A model generated the notes under the pieces. That model saw only the letters and a list, made by a program, of their open reading frames with translations. It ran no database searches and had not been told where the DNA came from. From DASTSN01 sp035760665 (lineage in GTDB: Bacteria > Bacteroidota > Bacteroidia > Chitinophagales > Chitinophagaceae): DNA of 64,000 nucleotides. Each line of letters opens with the position of its first letter. Position 1 is the first letter of the stretch. The translations under genes and the position numbers were made by a program. This document shows, in pieces, positions 16,260-25,305 of this stretch. The stretch spans positions 3,299-67,298 of the forward strand of contig DASTSN010000016.1 in assembly GCA_035760665.1 (NCBI GenBank), given 5' to 3'.

Positions 16260-17651
16260 CTAAAAAGCATTTTCTTCGCCTTTAAAAATATTATACACTG
16301 TCAGAAACATAATGCGGGTATCAAGCCACACACTCCAATTTTCCATATACCACAAATCATACTCCACACGTGCTTTCATCTGGTCAACGGTTTTGGTTTC
16401 GCCCCGGTAGCCATTTACCTGTGCCCAGCCGGTAATTCCGGGTTTTAAAAACTGCCGCACCATGTATTGATTGATCAGTTTCGAATAGTCGTCCGTATGC
16501 TTAAGCATATGCGGCCTGGGTCCCACGACACTCATATCGCCCATCAATACATTTAAGAACTGTGGAAATTCATCAAGGTTGGTTTTGCGCAGAAAACGCC
16601 CGAGTCTGGTAATGCGTGCATCATTACGAACGGCCTGCACTTTATCGGCATCTGCATTTACCCGCATACTGCGGAATTTCAAACATCCAAATGGCTTGTT
16701 ATCTTTCCCGCTGCGTTTTTGAACGAAAAAAATGGGGCCCCGTGATTCAAGTTTTATAAGAAGTCCCAGGAGTGGAACCATCCATGAAAGAATAAGAATG
16801 GTTACCAGCGATGATACCACGATATCAAACAACCGCTTATTGAGTCTGTTTCCTACATCATCCAGCGGTTCACTCCGCAATGAAATGACTGGCATATCGC
16901 CCAAATAGTCGATATGCACCGGATGACGAATAAAAGAAGAAAGATCTGGAACAATCCTGAAGCGAATACATTCGGCTTCGGCTTCTTTCATGAGCTGGTA
17001 AATGGAATGATCCTGCTCGGGTGTAATGGTAGAAAAAATTTCATTCACCTGCATCTCTTTCGACACTTTCAAGGAATCCCTGATTCCGGAAATAATCGGA
17101 TAATTAGACAACTCCGTAACCTTGCTGTAATCTTCTGCAAAGCCCACCACTCTCATATTTATGCCTTCTTTTTCAAGGTAATTAGCCAGCCGCTTGGAAA
17201 CATTATTATACCCAAGAATGACGATTTTTTTCCCAAAGTTTCCGCTGTTTTTAAAATAATCCCGTAGCCCGATATACGCAAACCTGTTAAGCAATAAACC
17301 CACACCAAAGGATAAACTTGTAAACAAAACAAAAAGCCTTGAAATCGTTAGTTTATGGGCCAGGAACAAGTAAAAGAAGCCGCAGAAAACCCATACGATA
17401 TACATGCGCATCGTACGGCTGGTAAGCGATTCAAATGATATAATATATTTAGCGGCATATACCCCGCCGGCCCAGGTAAAAAATATCCAGCAAATATTGA
17501 TAAAGGCCCAGAACTGCAGGTAAAACATAAAAGAATCCACCGAAATACGGTTTTTGAATATGAACCAGAATATAATAAAGACGACATTTAAAATAATGAC
17601 ATCGAAACCCGCAACAGTCACCTGCAGAAACTGTAAAAATCGTCTGTTCAT
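16260..17651 (-). CDS. Initiating sugar-phosphate transferase (undecaprenyl-phosphate glycosylphosphotransferase, WcaJ-like)
   Basis: 463 residues. The N-terminal half has four to five membrane helices and a central nucleotide-binding-like segment (KIVILGYNNVSKRLANYLEKE). The C-terminal catalytic domain is the bacterial sugar transferase domain: NKRLFDIVVSSLVTILIL, GPIFFVQKRSGKDNKPFGCLKFRSMR, LRKTNLDEFPQFLNVLMGDM, VVGPRPH and LKPGITGWAQVNGYRGE. It moves a sugar-1-phosphate onto undecaprenyl phosphate to start each repeat unit. It is the last gene of the long leftward operon. Sugar could be glucose, galactose or an N-acetyl-amino sugar. Confidence 0.9.
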   Translation of the reverse strand: MNRRFLQFLQVTVAGFDVIILNVVFIIFWFIFKNRISVDSFMFYLQFWAFINICWIFFTWAGGVYAAKYIISFESLTSRTMRMYIVWVFCGFFYLFLAHKLTISRLFVLFTSLSFGVGLLLNRFAYIGLRDYFKNSGNFGKKIVILGYNNVSKRLANYLEKEGINMRVVGFAEDYSKVTELSNYPIISGIRDSLKVSKEMQVNEIFSTITPEQDHSIYQLMKEAEAECIRFRIVPDLSSFIRHPVHIDYLGDMPVISLRSEPLDDVGNRLNKRLFDIVVSSLVTILILSWMVPLLGLLIKLESRGPIFFVQKRSGKDNKPFGCLKFRSMRVNADADKVQAVRNDARITRLGRFLRKTNLDEFPQFLNVLMGDMSVVGPRPHMLKHTDDYSKLINQYMVRQFLKPGITGWAQVNGYRGETKTVDQMKARVEYDLWYMENWSVWLDTRIMFLTVYNIFKGEENAF

Positions 17652-17720
17652 ATATTATTTTTGAAATCCTAATTTAGGAAATGAAAAAAAATTAAGCAGT
17701 GTTATGGGCTAACATAGTAA

Positions 17721-18614
17721 CTAAATCCATGACCTGATTTTTCTAATAAATTGCCCGAATGGCTGCCAATACCGTCTGAGACCATCTACTACAATTATTC
17801 CACTGTCTCCGTTGATAGTATGTAATGCAAAATTGTATTTTGAGTTTTTTGATGGAATGATAGTTTTATGATACGTTTCGACGTAATCATTAGTTGTTAA
17901 AGAAATAATTCTAAAAATGTCGACTGATTTCCCATAGTAAGAACTGCAATTCTGAGCAGGTCTATATATTATATCATCAATCTTTATAAAATTACCAGCA
18001 GGTCTCGACCCTTGTAAGCCTATTTTAACAGGGTTTTTCGGATGTGGGGTATAGTTTCCAAATAAATCGTCAGAGTAAAAAATGTAGAGTGATGAATTAC
18101 TGCTTTCTTTCATTGACCCAAAAAGCCAATATTTATCCTTGAATTTTAAGATAGTTGGATCCACAATTGGCTGATTCACAATTCTACGTTTATTGACAAG
18201 CTTTGCTGAACTACTATCAAATTCGTAAGCGTAAAGCGCACCGCTCCTGGATGCTTCAGGTATAATGTATACTTTTTTATCTTCCCTAATAACGAACGGG
18301 TACGACATATGAATGCCCTCATCAAGAATAATCCCATGCTTCAAAAGATTCATTTGATCATCAAACACAAATTGAGCGATTTTACCATACCCTTCAGCCT
18401 GTTTGATATCTTCATAAAACAAATGGAATAATCCATCGGGTGTTTTGATAATGAACGGATCTGCATAAAATTGTGTTTTGTTTTTTGGCGTGATCCATTG
18501 AAAATCGAGTTCTCCATTTGTTTTTTGCAGCAACTCCCTTATATCACCTTTTGCAATTCCAAGAGCCCATTGCTTCAAAAAAAGTTTATCTGTATATTTT
18601 TGAAAAAAACCCAT
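17721..18614 (-). CDS. GINT1 N-terminal-like beta-propeller protein, copy 1
   Basis: 297 residues, no signal peptide. It matches the domain found at the N-terminus of plant glucosamine inositolphosphorylceramide transferase and in many bacterial polysaccharide loci, probably a five-bladed propeller like GH43/GH32. Conserved points are YADPFII, MSYPFVI, PEASRSGALYAYE, GSRPAGNF, YRPAQNCSSYYG and HTING. The Asp and Glu in these motifs sit where propeller glycosidases keep their catalytic acids, but activity is unknown. A clear paralogue is at 34732-35724. It lies between wecB and the initiating transferase. No transferase domain is attached. Confidence 0.78.
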   Translation of the reverse strand: MGFFQKYTDKLFLKQWALGIAKGDIRELLQKTNGELDFQWITPKNKTQFYADPFIIKTPDGLFHLFYEDIKQAEGYGKIAQFVFDDQMNLLKHGIILDEGIHMSYPFVIREDKKVYIIPEASRSGALYAYEFDSSSAKLVNKRRIVNQPIVDPTILKFKDKYWLFGSMKESSNSSLYIFYSDDLFGNYTPHPKNPVKIGLQGSRPAGNFIKIDDIIYRPAQNCSSYYGKSVDIFRIISLTTNDYVETYHKTIIPSKNSKYNFALHTINGDSGIIVVDGLRRYWQPFGQFIRKIRSWI

Positions 18615-18642
18615 TTTAATATATTCGACGAGAATATTTATG

Positions 18643-19737
18643 TTACTTCATGTATATTTCTATTAACGAATGAACTATCCGTTCTGCTGTTTTGCCATCC
18701 CAAAAGGGTGGTACAATCCCCTTCTTCCATTCGCCATTTAATATTTTAGTTAAATAGGGCTTCAGATCATCTGGGTTAGTGCCTATTAGCTCATTAGTAC
18801 CCAAAGTTACCGTCTCGGGTCTTTCCGTAGAATTACGCAATGTTAAACAAGGAATATTCAATACTGTGGTTTCTTCGGTTATTCCACCAGAATCGGTTAT
18901 AACGGCCCGGGCATTTTTTACCAGATAAATAAACTCCAGATACGGTAAAGGATCAATTTGAATTAACCTAATACTATCAAAATTCAGCATTGACAACTTC
19001 TCCCTTGTTCTCGGATGCACAGGGAAAACAACTGGGTAGTTACTCGTCCCATCTAGAATTGCCTTTATCAGGGCATCAAGGTTTCTGACATCATCAACAT
19101 TAGCTGGCCTGTGCAAGGTCATCAAAAAAAAATCTCCTATATGCAAATTAAATTCGGTCCAGCATTTTGGGCAGATGAGTTTGTTTATATTTTGGTAGAG
19201 CGTATCAATCATTGTATTACCAACAAAATGAATACGGCTGTCATCCACACCTGCTGCTCTCAGATGTTTATTAGCAACCTCACTAGTGGTATAAAAATGA
19301 TCACAAATAGCGTCTGTCACTATGCGATTAACTTCTTCGGGCATTGTCATATCTCCGGACCGAATACCAGCTTCTACATGAACGACAGGAATGCAAAGTT
19401 TTTTCGCGGTTATCGCGCATGCCATTGTGGATGTAACATCACCAACGACCAATACAATATCTGGTCTATGCTCAATCAATTCCTTCTCAAACCTCAACAT
19501 GATTGCTGCTGTCTGTTCAGCTTGCGTACCGCCACCGGCTTCAAGATTATTATCCGGCTCGGGTATATTTAACTGTTCAAAAAAATCTGCACTCATTTTT
19601 TTATCATAATGCTGACCTGTATGCACAAGGCGAAATTGAATATTGGTGCCTTGTTTACTTTTTTCTTGTATTACTTTAATAATGGGAGACACCTTCATAA
19701 AATTCGGTCTTGCTCCTGCAACTATAGTCACTATCAT
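18643..19737 (-). CDS. wecB: UDP-N-acetylglucosamine 2-epimerase (non-hydrolysing)
   Basis: 364 residues, standard length. Typical motifs are VAGARPNFMKVSPI, LVHTGQHYDKKMS, VHVEAGIRSGDMTMPEE, FPVHPRTREKL and VITDSGGITEET. It interconverts UDP-GlcNAc and UDP-ManNAc in the cytoplasm, so the polysaccharide probably includes a ManNAc-derived sugar. Part of a block of five leftward genes with tight spacing (TIM-barrel protein, Gfo/Idh oxidoreductase, DUF354 and an alpha/alpha-barrel protein). Confidence 0.95.
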   Translation of the reverse strand: MIVTIVAGARPNFMKVSPIIKVIQEKSKQGTNIQFRLVHTGQHYDKKMSADFFEQLNIPEPDNNLEAGGGTQAEQTAAIMLRFEKELIEHRPDIVLVVGDVTSTMACAITAKKLCIPVVHVEAGIRSGDMTMPEEVNRIVTDAICDHFYTTSEVANKHLRAAGVDDSRIHFVGNTMIDTLYQNINKLICPKCWTEFNLHIGDFFLMTLHRPANVDDVRNLDALIKAILDGTSNYPVVFPVHPRTREKLSMLNFDSIRLIQIDPLPYLEFIYLVKNARAVITDSGGITEETTVLNIPCLTLRNSTERPETVTLGTNELIGTNPDDLKPYLTKILNGEWKKGIVPPFWDGKTAERIVHSLIEIYMK

Positions 19738-19788
19738 ATATTATCATTTATGGGGGTATGCTGTAATGAGCGCAATTCACATCTTTGA

Positions 19789-20646
19789 TCATGCACTAAA
19801 CTGACGGATTAGTGAAACGGTATTTTCAATGTTTGACTTAGATGAAGCCCCGAATAATACAGATTCAATATTGGGCAATGAGCTGATATACTCAACTGCT
19901 TCTTTGGCAGGAATAGCACCACCTCCTAGTATTTGCATAGCAATTACCCTGCACCCACCTTTCTTAAGCGTGTTTTCATAGATATCTTTACCCCCGGACA
20001 TTCGAAAACCTGCCTTATTAATAGAGGTGCAGATAACTGGATTTTCAATACCAACTTTTTTCAACTCGGTAAGAAGTCGGGGGAAATTCATAGTTATAAA
20101 GCCTGCTTCCGCATTATATTTCTTTCGGATATAGTGGTGGAATTCAGCAAAGATTTCAGCTGCGCCAAGGCCTAATAACAAATCAGTTATAACGTTTTGT
20201 AGAAATATATAGGGTGTATTAATCCCCTTAAACATTTTCATCTCCGCATCCACAAGCAACTCCATGATTGACGAAAAGTCCTTGGAAAGAAAAGCAACAC
20301 CACCTTTAAACAACGAACCCACAAAATTGCCGGGAACATAATGCCGGAGCGTACCCATAATACCCAGTTCTGTTATGGCGTTAGCATATTTATGTGCGTA
20401 TGGCATGCAGGGAAAAATTTGATACCCCTGATATTTATCAGGATTATCTCTTATGATATTGCAAATCTCTGCTATGCGTTCATGTGTAGTACACATAAAT
20501 GTATTTATTCCCGCTAAGCGGGCATCATCCAGGGTTTTTATTACCGCACCCAGGTCTTTAAAACGGATAGCCTGCGCTCTTGACTTTTCATCCGAAATAT
20601 GGTTAACTGCAAAAAATTGGTTATCGCCAAATAAAATCTTTTCCAT
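19789..20646 (-). CDS. TIM-barrel protein, aldo-keto-reductase-like (unknown function)
   Basis: 285 residues. The start (MEKILFGDNQFFAVNHISDEKS) is unlike aldo-keto reductases, but the C-terminal part (VIAMQILGGGAIPAKEAVEYI, SVLFGASSKSNIENTVSLI) resembles their last two strands and loops. ITMNFPRLLTELKKVGIENPVICTSINKAGF also fits a barrel strand/helix unit. I do not see the AKR catalytic tetrad clearly. The neighbours are Gfo/Idh and wecB, so the substrate is probably a nucleotide-sugar; the reaction is not known to me. Confidence 0.6.
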   Translation of the reverse strand: MEKILFGDNQFFAVNHISDEKSRAQAIRFKDLGAVIKTLDDARLAGINTFMCTTHERIAEICNIIRDNPDKYQGYQIFPCMPYAHKYANAITELGIMGTLRHYVPGNFVGSLFKGGVAFLSKDFSSIMELLVDAEMKMFKGINTPYIFLQNVITDLLLGLGAAEIFAEFHHYIRKKYNAEAGFITMNFPRLLTELKKVGIENPVICTSINKAGFRMSGGKDIYENTLKKGGCRVIAMQILGGGAIPAKEAVEYISSLPNIESVLFGASSKSNIENTVSLIRQFSA

Positions 20647-20654
20647 AATATGAT

Positions 20655-21668
20655 TTAGATCGTGTTAGCCTTTCTGATTAATTCAATGGCTCTATCAGTG
20701 TTCATTGCCGACTGAAAGGTATTGATATCATTTGGTACTTCTCCCTCTACAGCCCGGATAAAATAATCCACTTGAGCCGAATACTCTTCCCCCCTCAAAT
20801 AAAAGTCAACCGGAGGGGTAAGATCTGTTACATATTTTATATTCCAACCCTTAGAAAATCCTTCAAAGTTTATGTGTTCATTAAAAAAAACTTTAAGTTC
20901 ATTAGCGTCAGATATGATTTTTCCTTTCGTACCCTGGATCGTTACAGAGGTTGACATTTTCCGGTACGTTTCATCGCTCCAGTTAACAGAGATAATTCCG
21001 GTTACACCATTGCTGGCTTGCACAAGCGCATATACAGAATCTTCGACTTCTTTCGAAAATACAGATTTAAGCAAACTGGCTTTAACATTTGTAAGAGGAG
21101 AAACAAGGTAGTTCAGCAAATCGATTACGTGGGAAGCATAATCCATTAAGCAGCCACCACCTTCTGCAGGATCCGATCGCCAGGTATCCTGCTTTTTTCG
21201 CACTACCACCGGGCCATAAGCTTCTCCAACAAAATGATAAATTTCTCCGATTAAACCAGCATTAATAATTTGCTTTACAAAAGAAAATGTGCTTACAAAC
21301 TTATTATGATACCCAACCTGGTTTACGATTTTCATGCTGGAAGCAAGTTTTGCAAGTTCATCGCCTTGAGCAGTATTGAGGCAAAACGGTTTTTCTACAA
21401 AAACATGAATACCTCGGCTGACAAGTTCCTTAACCATTGTATAATGTGCCTTGGTAGGAACTGCTACGAAAACAGCGTCGGGATTAGCCTTTTCAACCAT
21501 TTTAATATAATCCTGAAAGCAGGGGAACTTGGTGTATTCTTCAAGAAACTGTATGGTCATCTTCGAAGTATCACAGACTCCGACAATTTCCACCAAGGGA
21601 TGCGCTCCTAAAATGGAAAGATGTGAAACACCCATTTTCCCTACTCCAATTAATCCAACTTTAGTCAT
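20655..21668 (-). CDS. Gfo/Idh/MocA family oxidoreductase
   Basis: 337 residues. The N-terminal Rossmann fold is evident (GLIGVGKMGVSHLSILG), followed by DAVFVAVPTKAH and the catalytic EKP motif (FVEKPFCLN). The C-terminal alpha/beta domain has GGCLMDYASHVIDLL with the active-site Asp-x3-His. It probably oxidises or reduces a sugar nucleotide with NAD(H). It starts inside the DUF354 gene (8-base overlap) and ends 9 bases before the TIM-barrel gene. A WbpB-like role on a uronic-acid nucleotide is possible. Confidence 0.88.
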   Translation of the reverse strand: MTKVGLIGVGKMGVSHLSILGAHPLVEIVGVCDTSKMTIQFLEEYTKFPCFQDYIKMVEKANPDAVFVAVPTKAHYTMVKELVSRGIHVFVEKPFCLNTAQGDELAKLASSMKIVNQVGYHNKFVSTFSFVKQIINAGLIGEIYHFVGEAYGPVVVRKKQDTWRSDPAEGGGCLMDYASHVIDLLNYLVSPLTNVKASLLKSVFSKEVEDSVYALVQASNGVTGIISVNWSDETYRKMSTSVTIQGTKGKIISDANELKVFFNEHINFEGFSKGWNIKYVTDLTPPVDFYLRGEEYSAQVDYFIRAVEGEVPNDINTFQSAMNTDRAIELIRKANTI

Positions 21669-22692
21669 TTTTCTGGAATTTTAAAATTTCATTTATAAAA
21701 AAATAATATGCAGTTTTTCCTTTTTGCATTAACTCGAAATCAGGCTGTTTATTTTGTAAGCAAGCTATTAAAACACTAATATCCTCTTCTTTGAGATTTG
21801 GTTTATGTACTAACACACCTTTTTCTATTAAATACTTATCAACTGCAAGGAGTTCGTCCTGATAAACAGAAATGGTAGGGACACCTAATATTGCCAACTC
21901 CCTTGTCATTGAACCGCCGGCCCCGATGAAGATCGTACAGTCGCCGGCTATTTCATCAAACTGAAGTGGCTTTTCCGGTACAATCAGTTGCTCCATTCCC
22001 GGACGCTTGTAATGCTGTAACTGCGTTTTATCTCTGGGCAAAACCGTGATCGAATATTGGTCCTGGATCTTCATCAAAAGGTCATCCAAGAAATTTAGCC
22101 CTCCTTTATAATATTGAGCAGTAAGCGGCTCAGGCCGTATAAAGATTTTAACCGAGCTGTTTCCCTGAATGAGTCTTTTTTGATTAAGCGTTTCTCCCTT
22201 ACGCCACAGGTATATACCTTCTTTTACCCCCGGGTAATGAAAAATTTTTTTTCGGGAAATGCCTTTTTTAGCAATATTTTCAATAGGGAGATTTTCGGGT
22301 ATAAATATTTTGGTGGCAAAATAAAATGCTACCAAGTTGCCAAGAGCATGTTCGTTATCGTTTGTATAAATTGAGGGAATACCAAGCAATTTTGCCACAA
22401 GCGGCGAGTGAAAAGAGCTTTGGGAAACAGCAATATCAGGCTTTAGTGGTGAAAGAAATTTTCTTAACTGAAATACACGGACTGGAAAGCCTAACACTTT
22501 CTTATAGAAATTCTTTCCATAATGCTCTCCGACAACGGTGTATCGCAAGCCTTTTTGGTCAAGCAAATCAATAGTATTTGCTAAAGGGCGACAGGTAATG
22601 ATTATTTCATGTCCATTTTTTTCTAACTCACAAATCATCTCATAAAACATATTGATATGCGGCGAATTAGAAAGATCGAACCAAATTTTCAT
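21661..22692 (-). CDS. DUF354 family protein (GT-B-like)
   Basis: 343 residues matching DUF354: MKIWFDLSNSPHINMFYEMI, GHEIIITCRP, DIAVSQSSFHSPLVAKLLGIPSIYTNDNEHA, and a late GAGGSMTRELAILGVPTISVY, which resembles the donor-binding region of GT-B glycosyltransferases (MurG-like). The biochemical function is not established; a sugar transferase or related role is plausible. Overlaps the Gfo/Idh gene by 8 bases and is 2 bases from the alpha/alpha-barrel gene, so the five genes are expressed together. Confidence 0.8.
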   Translation of the reverse strand: MKIWFDLSNSPHINMFYEMICELEKNGHEIIITCRPLANTIDLLDQKGLRYTVVGEHYGKNFYKKVLGFPVRVFQLRKFLSPLKPDIAVSQSSFHSPLVAKLLGIPSIYTNDNEHALGNLVAFYFATKIFIPENLPIENIAKKGISRKKIFHYPGVKEGIYLWRKGETLNQKRLIQGNSSVKIFIRPEPLTAQYYKGGLNFLDDLLMKIQDQYSITVLPRDKTQLQHYKRPGMEQLIVPEKPLQFDEIAGDCTIFIGAGGSMTRELAILGVPTISVYQDELLAVDKYLIEKGVLVHKPNLKEEDISVLIACLQNKQPDFELMQKGKTAYYFFINEILKFQKND

Positions 22693-22694
22693 TT

Positions 22695-23876
22695 TTACTT
22701 TGCTTGATTATTTAAAAGATAATGAGATAAGCCATAAAATATCCAGGCCTGCGACCAACGCATATAGGGTATCTTATTGGTATAATACTTCCTCCTTTGA
22801 TAATAAAAATATCCTTTATCAGACTGCATATTCTTGATAGTCCAATTCACAACTCTATCAATTAGCTCTTTATGCTGATGAAATAAGCCAGCCTTGGAAA
22901 GTGTAACAATTAACTGAGATGGGGCATGAATATCAATAGGATAAAGTGAGTTATTATAATATTTTGATCTACCAACTTTATCGAAAAATGTATTGAGATA
23001 ATATTTAAGTCCTTTTTCAAAATTAGTTACAAACCGCTCATTTTTGCTAAAAAGATAAAAATCATTTATACATTCTAGGTTAAACCCAGTATGAAAATTA
23101 TCGATCCATTGATGAAATGGAAGTGTACTATAAAACCAGGAGCCATCTACATTTTGGTGTTTACAACAATATGCAATGGCTTTTTCGGCCTCTTCCAACA
23201 AATTTTTATTACCTGAATATTTATACAATCTTGATAACAACCGCGCACCAAGTAATGATGCATTAAACACCGAGGTATGATCGTATGGAGAATATGAATA
23301 TACAAAATCACCGTCAGTATCATAAGTTTTATTCAGGTCATTTAGAATGAACTCACCAGTACTTATAGCAGCGTCTTTTAACCTTACCTGATTAAGCACT
23401 TCATACGCGTCAAGTAGCGCATTGGCAGCAAAAGTTGAAGCCACAATTGTCGGGGTAAATTTCGGCTGGAAAAAAGCCCTGGATTCCCAATCAAAATTGT
23501 ACCCCCAGCAATTGCCTGAGAAGCCTTTAGTGCTCAATTGAATCAGAATGCCGGAAAGCATTTCAATTTTTGACAACAACACATCTTTCTCAAATCCAAT
23601 CGTCTTTGCCAAATTACAGTAGCCTGCTAAAAATAAAGCTATGCCCTTGGGATTCATTCCCTTTTCAACACTTGCTACTTTTCTAAAGTTAATCGCAGAC
23701 CTTTTAAAAAACTGAATCCAAGCGAGCCGGGCAAACTTACTATTTGGCAAAAATGGGATTACTTGGAATAGCTTGCTATTCAAACCGTCATATGGATCCC
23801 ATCCTGAATATCCTTGATCTTCGCAGTATAGCTTTAATTTATTGAAAGAAGCTAATAAATCATTTTGTGACATCAT
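22695..23876 (-). CDS. Predicted alpha/alpha-barrel protein of polysaccharide locus
   Basis: 393 residues with repeated helix-pair patterns typical of (alpha/alpha)6 barrels: GIALFLAGYCNLAKTIGF, PTIVASTFAANALLDAYEVL, TSVFNASLLGARLLSRLYKY, DGSWFYSTLPFHQWIDNFHTGFNLECI and MRWSQAWIFYGLSHYLL. Database entries of this kind are sometimes mislabelled delta-aminolevulinic acid dehydratase; nothing supports that here. Related folds are C5-epimerases of uronic acids, alginate/heparin lyases and glycoside hydrolases. With no signal peptide it would act in the cytoplasm. I infer a sugar-processing role. Confidence 0.65.
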   Translation of the reverse strand: MMSQNDLLASFNKLKLYCEDQGYSGWDPYDGLNSKLFQVIPFLPNSKFARLAWIQFFKRSAINFRKVASVEKGMNPKGIALFLAGYCNLAKTIGFEKDVLLSKIEMLSGILIQLSTKGFSGNCWGYNFDWESRAFFQPKFTPTIVASTFAANALLDAYEVLNQVRLKDAAISTGEFILNDLNKTYDTDGDFVYSYSPYDHTSVFNASLLGARLLSRLYKYSGNKNLLEEAEKAIAYCCKHQNVDGSWFYSTLPFHQWIDNFHTGFNLECINDFYLFSKNERFVTNFEKGLKYYLNTFFDKVGRSKYYNNSLYPIDIHAPSQLIVTLSKAGLFHQHKELIDRVVNWTIKNMQSDKGYFYYQRRKYYTNKIPYMRWSQAWIFYGLSHYLLNNQAK

Positions 23877-23913
23877 AAATTCTAACTACAAAAAAGAAAT
23901 CTAAAAAATATGG

Positions 23914-24075
23914 TTAAGAGATGATCCTGCTGAACATATCCCCGTACCTACCAGCTTTTGTATATTTTAAGCATATGTTGTTCACCACAAATAGGTCGCC
24001 CGTCATTTCAGATTCGAAAGTACCTGTTCCGATAGCCTTGTAAAATGGGGAGGGGGGCAACTCAACGGGTTTCAT
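23914..24075 (-). CDS. Possible 53-residue ORF coupled to the upstream glycosyltransferase
   Basis: The ATG (24075) overlaps the stop of the glycosyltransferase gene as ATGA, and the ORF fills the gap before the alpha/alpha-barrel gene. The product begins MKPVELPPSPFYKAIGTGTF and has a beta-like stretch GDLFVVNNICLKYT. I do not recognise it. It may be a short real protein or the stump of a longer gene lost by deletion. It is well below the length of any known partner. Confidence 0.4.
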   Translation of the reverse strand: MKPVELPPSPFYKAIGTGTFESEMTGDLFVVNNICLKYTKAGRYGDMFSRIIS

Positions 24076-25172
24076 TTAGTGGGCATTTCAAAAGAATGAT
24101 AGATTTTCAATATTCTTGACTTCACAATTTCTGTTGTAAAGGTTTCCTTGGCCTGCTTATGGTTTTGCAAAGACATATATTCATATTTTGCCTGATCAAA
24201 AACAATTTTTTCAAGAAGCCCGGAAAATACGACAGGTTCAAAACTATCGGTAATATAGCCATTCTCACCCTGCCGGATGATGTCAGGGATACCGCCTGTA
24301 CTCCTAGCTATTACAGGCATACCGTACACCATGCATTCCAGTATTGTATTAGGTAGCCCCTCCGTATAACTAGGGAAAATCAAAATATGCGCATCCAGAA
24401 GAACCTTCTTCTTATTTTCTCCTGTAACCATGCCGGTAAATTGAATATTTGGAATAGCATTTTTCTCTGCATATTGTTTGGCTCGATCCAGCTCAGGTCC
24501 ATCTCCAGCAATGATCAGGGTTGCCCGACGATTTTGATGGGTTTTACTAAAGATTTTAAATGCATCAATGGCGATATAAATACCTTTCTCCTTTTCGACC
24601 CTGGCCAAGAAAAGAAATACCACCTCTTTTTTGAATTGCGCAAATCGTAAGGGGAAGTTCAGCTCATTTAAGAATGTCGAATCAGCCACAGTAGTTTCAG
24701 TAAAAAATGGTATTGTTGGTGAAACACCCATTTGGTGAAGCTTTTTCTGAAATTGTTCACTTAAAACGATGAAAGTGTCTGCTTTTGCATAGCTAATTCT
24801 AAAAAGCGTTTTTTGGACGAAATTCCTTCTTACTTTTTCCTCATAATCTTCCCTCCATCCCCTAAAAAAAACAATAACTTTTTTTCTCAGTAGTTTGGTC
24901 AGCATGATGAAAATGGCATCCCTATAAAATGAGTTTCTTTGTAATGAAGGGTTTACATGAACTATATCAGGCTGCTGCAAACGGACTTTCCGGACAAACC
25001 GAAAATAATTTTCTATTAGCCTTTTTAGTTTTTTAAAAAAAGATTTTTTGCCATCATTGACGGCAAAATAGTCAATATTGTCAAGCTCATGCAACCTCAA
25101 TGTTCTATAATAATTGGCTACACCTCCCATCAAGCGAAGATCAGGCCCAAGAATTAAAACCCTTTTTTTCAT
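24072..25172 (-). CDS. Glycosyltransferase family 4
   Basis: 366 residues with the GT-B/GT4 layout. N-terminal: GPDLRLMGGVANYYRTL, DIVHVNPSLQRN. C-terminal: FLFLARVEKEKGIYIAIDAF, LIIAGDGPELDRAKQYAEK, and PSYTEGLPNTILECMVYGMP with the E-x7-E pair that binds the nucleotide-sugar donor. A retaining transferase that adds one sugar to the repeat unit on the cytoplasmic face. A strong palindrome lies 69 bases upstream, so this gene heads the second half of the locus. Confidence 0.88.
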   Translation of the reverse strand: MKKRVLILGPDLRLMGGVANYYRTLRLHELDNIDYFAVNDGKKSFFKKLKRLIENYFRFVRKVRLQQPDIVHVNPSLQRNSFYRDAIFIMLTKLLRKKVIVFFRGWREDYEEKVRRNFVQKTLFRISYAKADTFIVLSEQFQKKLHQMGVSPTIPFFTETTVADSTFLNELNFPLRFAQFKKEVVFLFLARVEKEKGIYIAIDAFKIFSKTHQNRRATLIIAGDGPELDRAKQYAEKNAIPNIQFTGMVTGENKKKVLLDAHILIFPSYTEGLPNTILECMVYGMPVIARSTGGIPDIIRQGENGYITDSFEPVVFSGLLEKIVFDQAKYEYMSLQNHKQAKETFTTEIVKSRILKIYHSFEMPTK

Positions 25173-25240
25173 TACAATTTGATCGCGTGGTTTTCAAAAA
25201 AGTCATCCATTCTAGTCTTTAGATATTTAAATAACAGCAA

Positions 25241-25280
25241 AACAGGTTATATTATTGTGAGCACAATAATATAACCTGTT
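25241..25280. terminator. Perfect 40-bp palindrome (hairpin) between lyase and glycosyltransferase genes
   Basis: Left arm AACAGGTTATATTATTGTG (25241-25259) is exactly matched by its reverse complement at 25262-25280, with AG in the centre. On the leftward transcript it is followed by UUUUGCUGUUAUUU, which fits a moderate intrinsic terminator after the lyase gene. It could also be an operator or an attenuation point that the UpxY-type factor overrides. A+T-rich stem, but perfect over 19 bp. Confidence 0.6.
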
Positions 25281-25305
25281 GAAAAAGATTACTAATCGAA
25301 ATATG

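Noticed and set aside
19111..19572. 153-residue plus-strand ORF
   Set aside because: Antisense to wecB, Cys/Asn-rich and with no homology pattern.
22695..23876. Delta-aminolevulinic acid dehydratase
   Set aside because: That label occurs on similar proteins, but no metal-Cys or Schiff-base Lys motif of the real enzyme is present.
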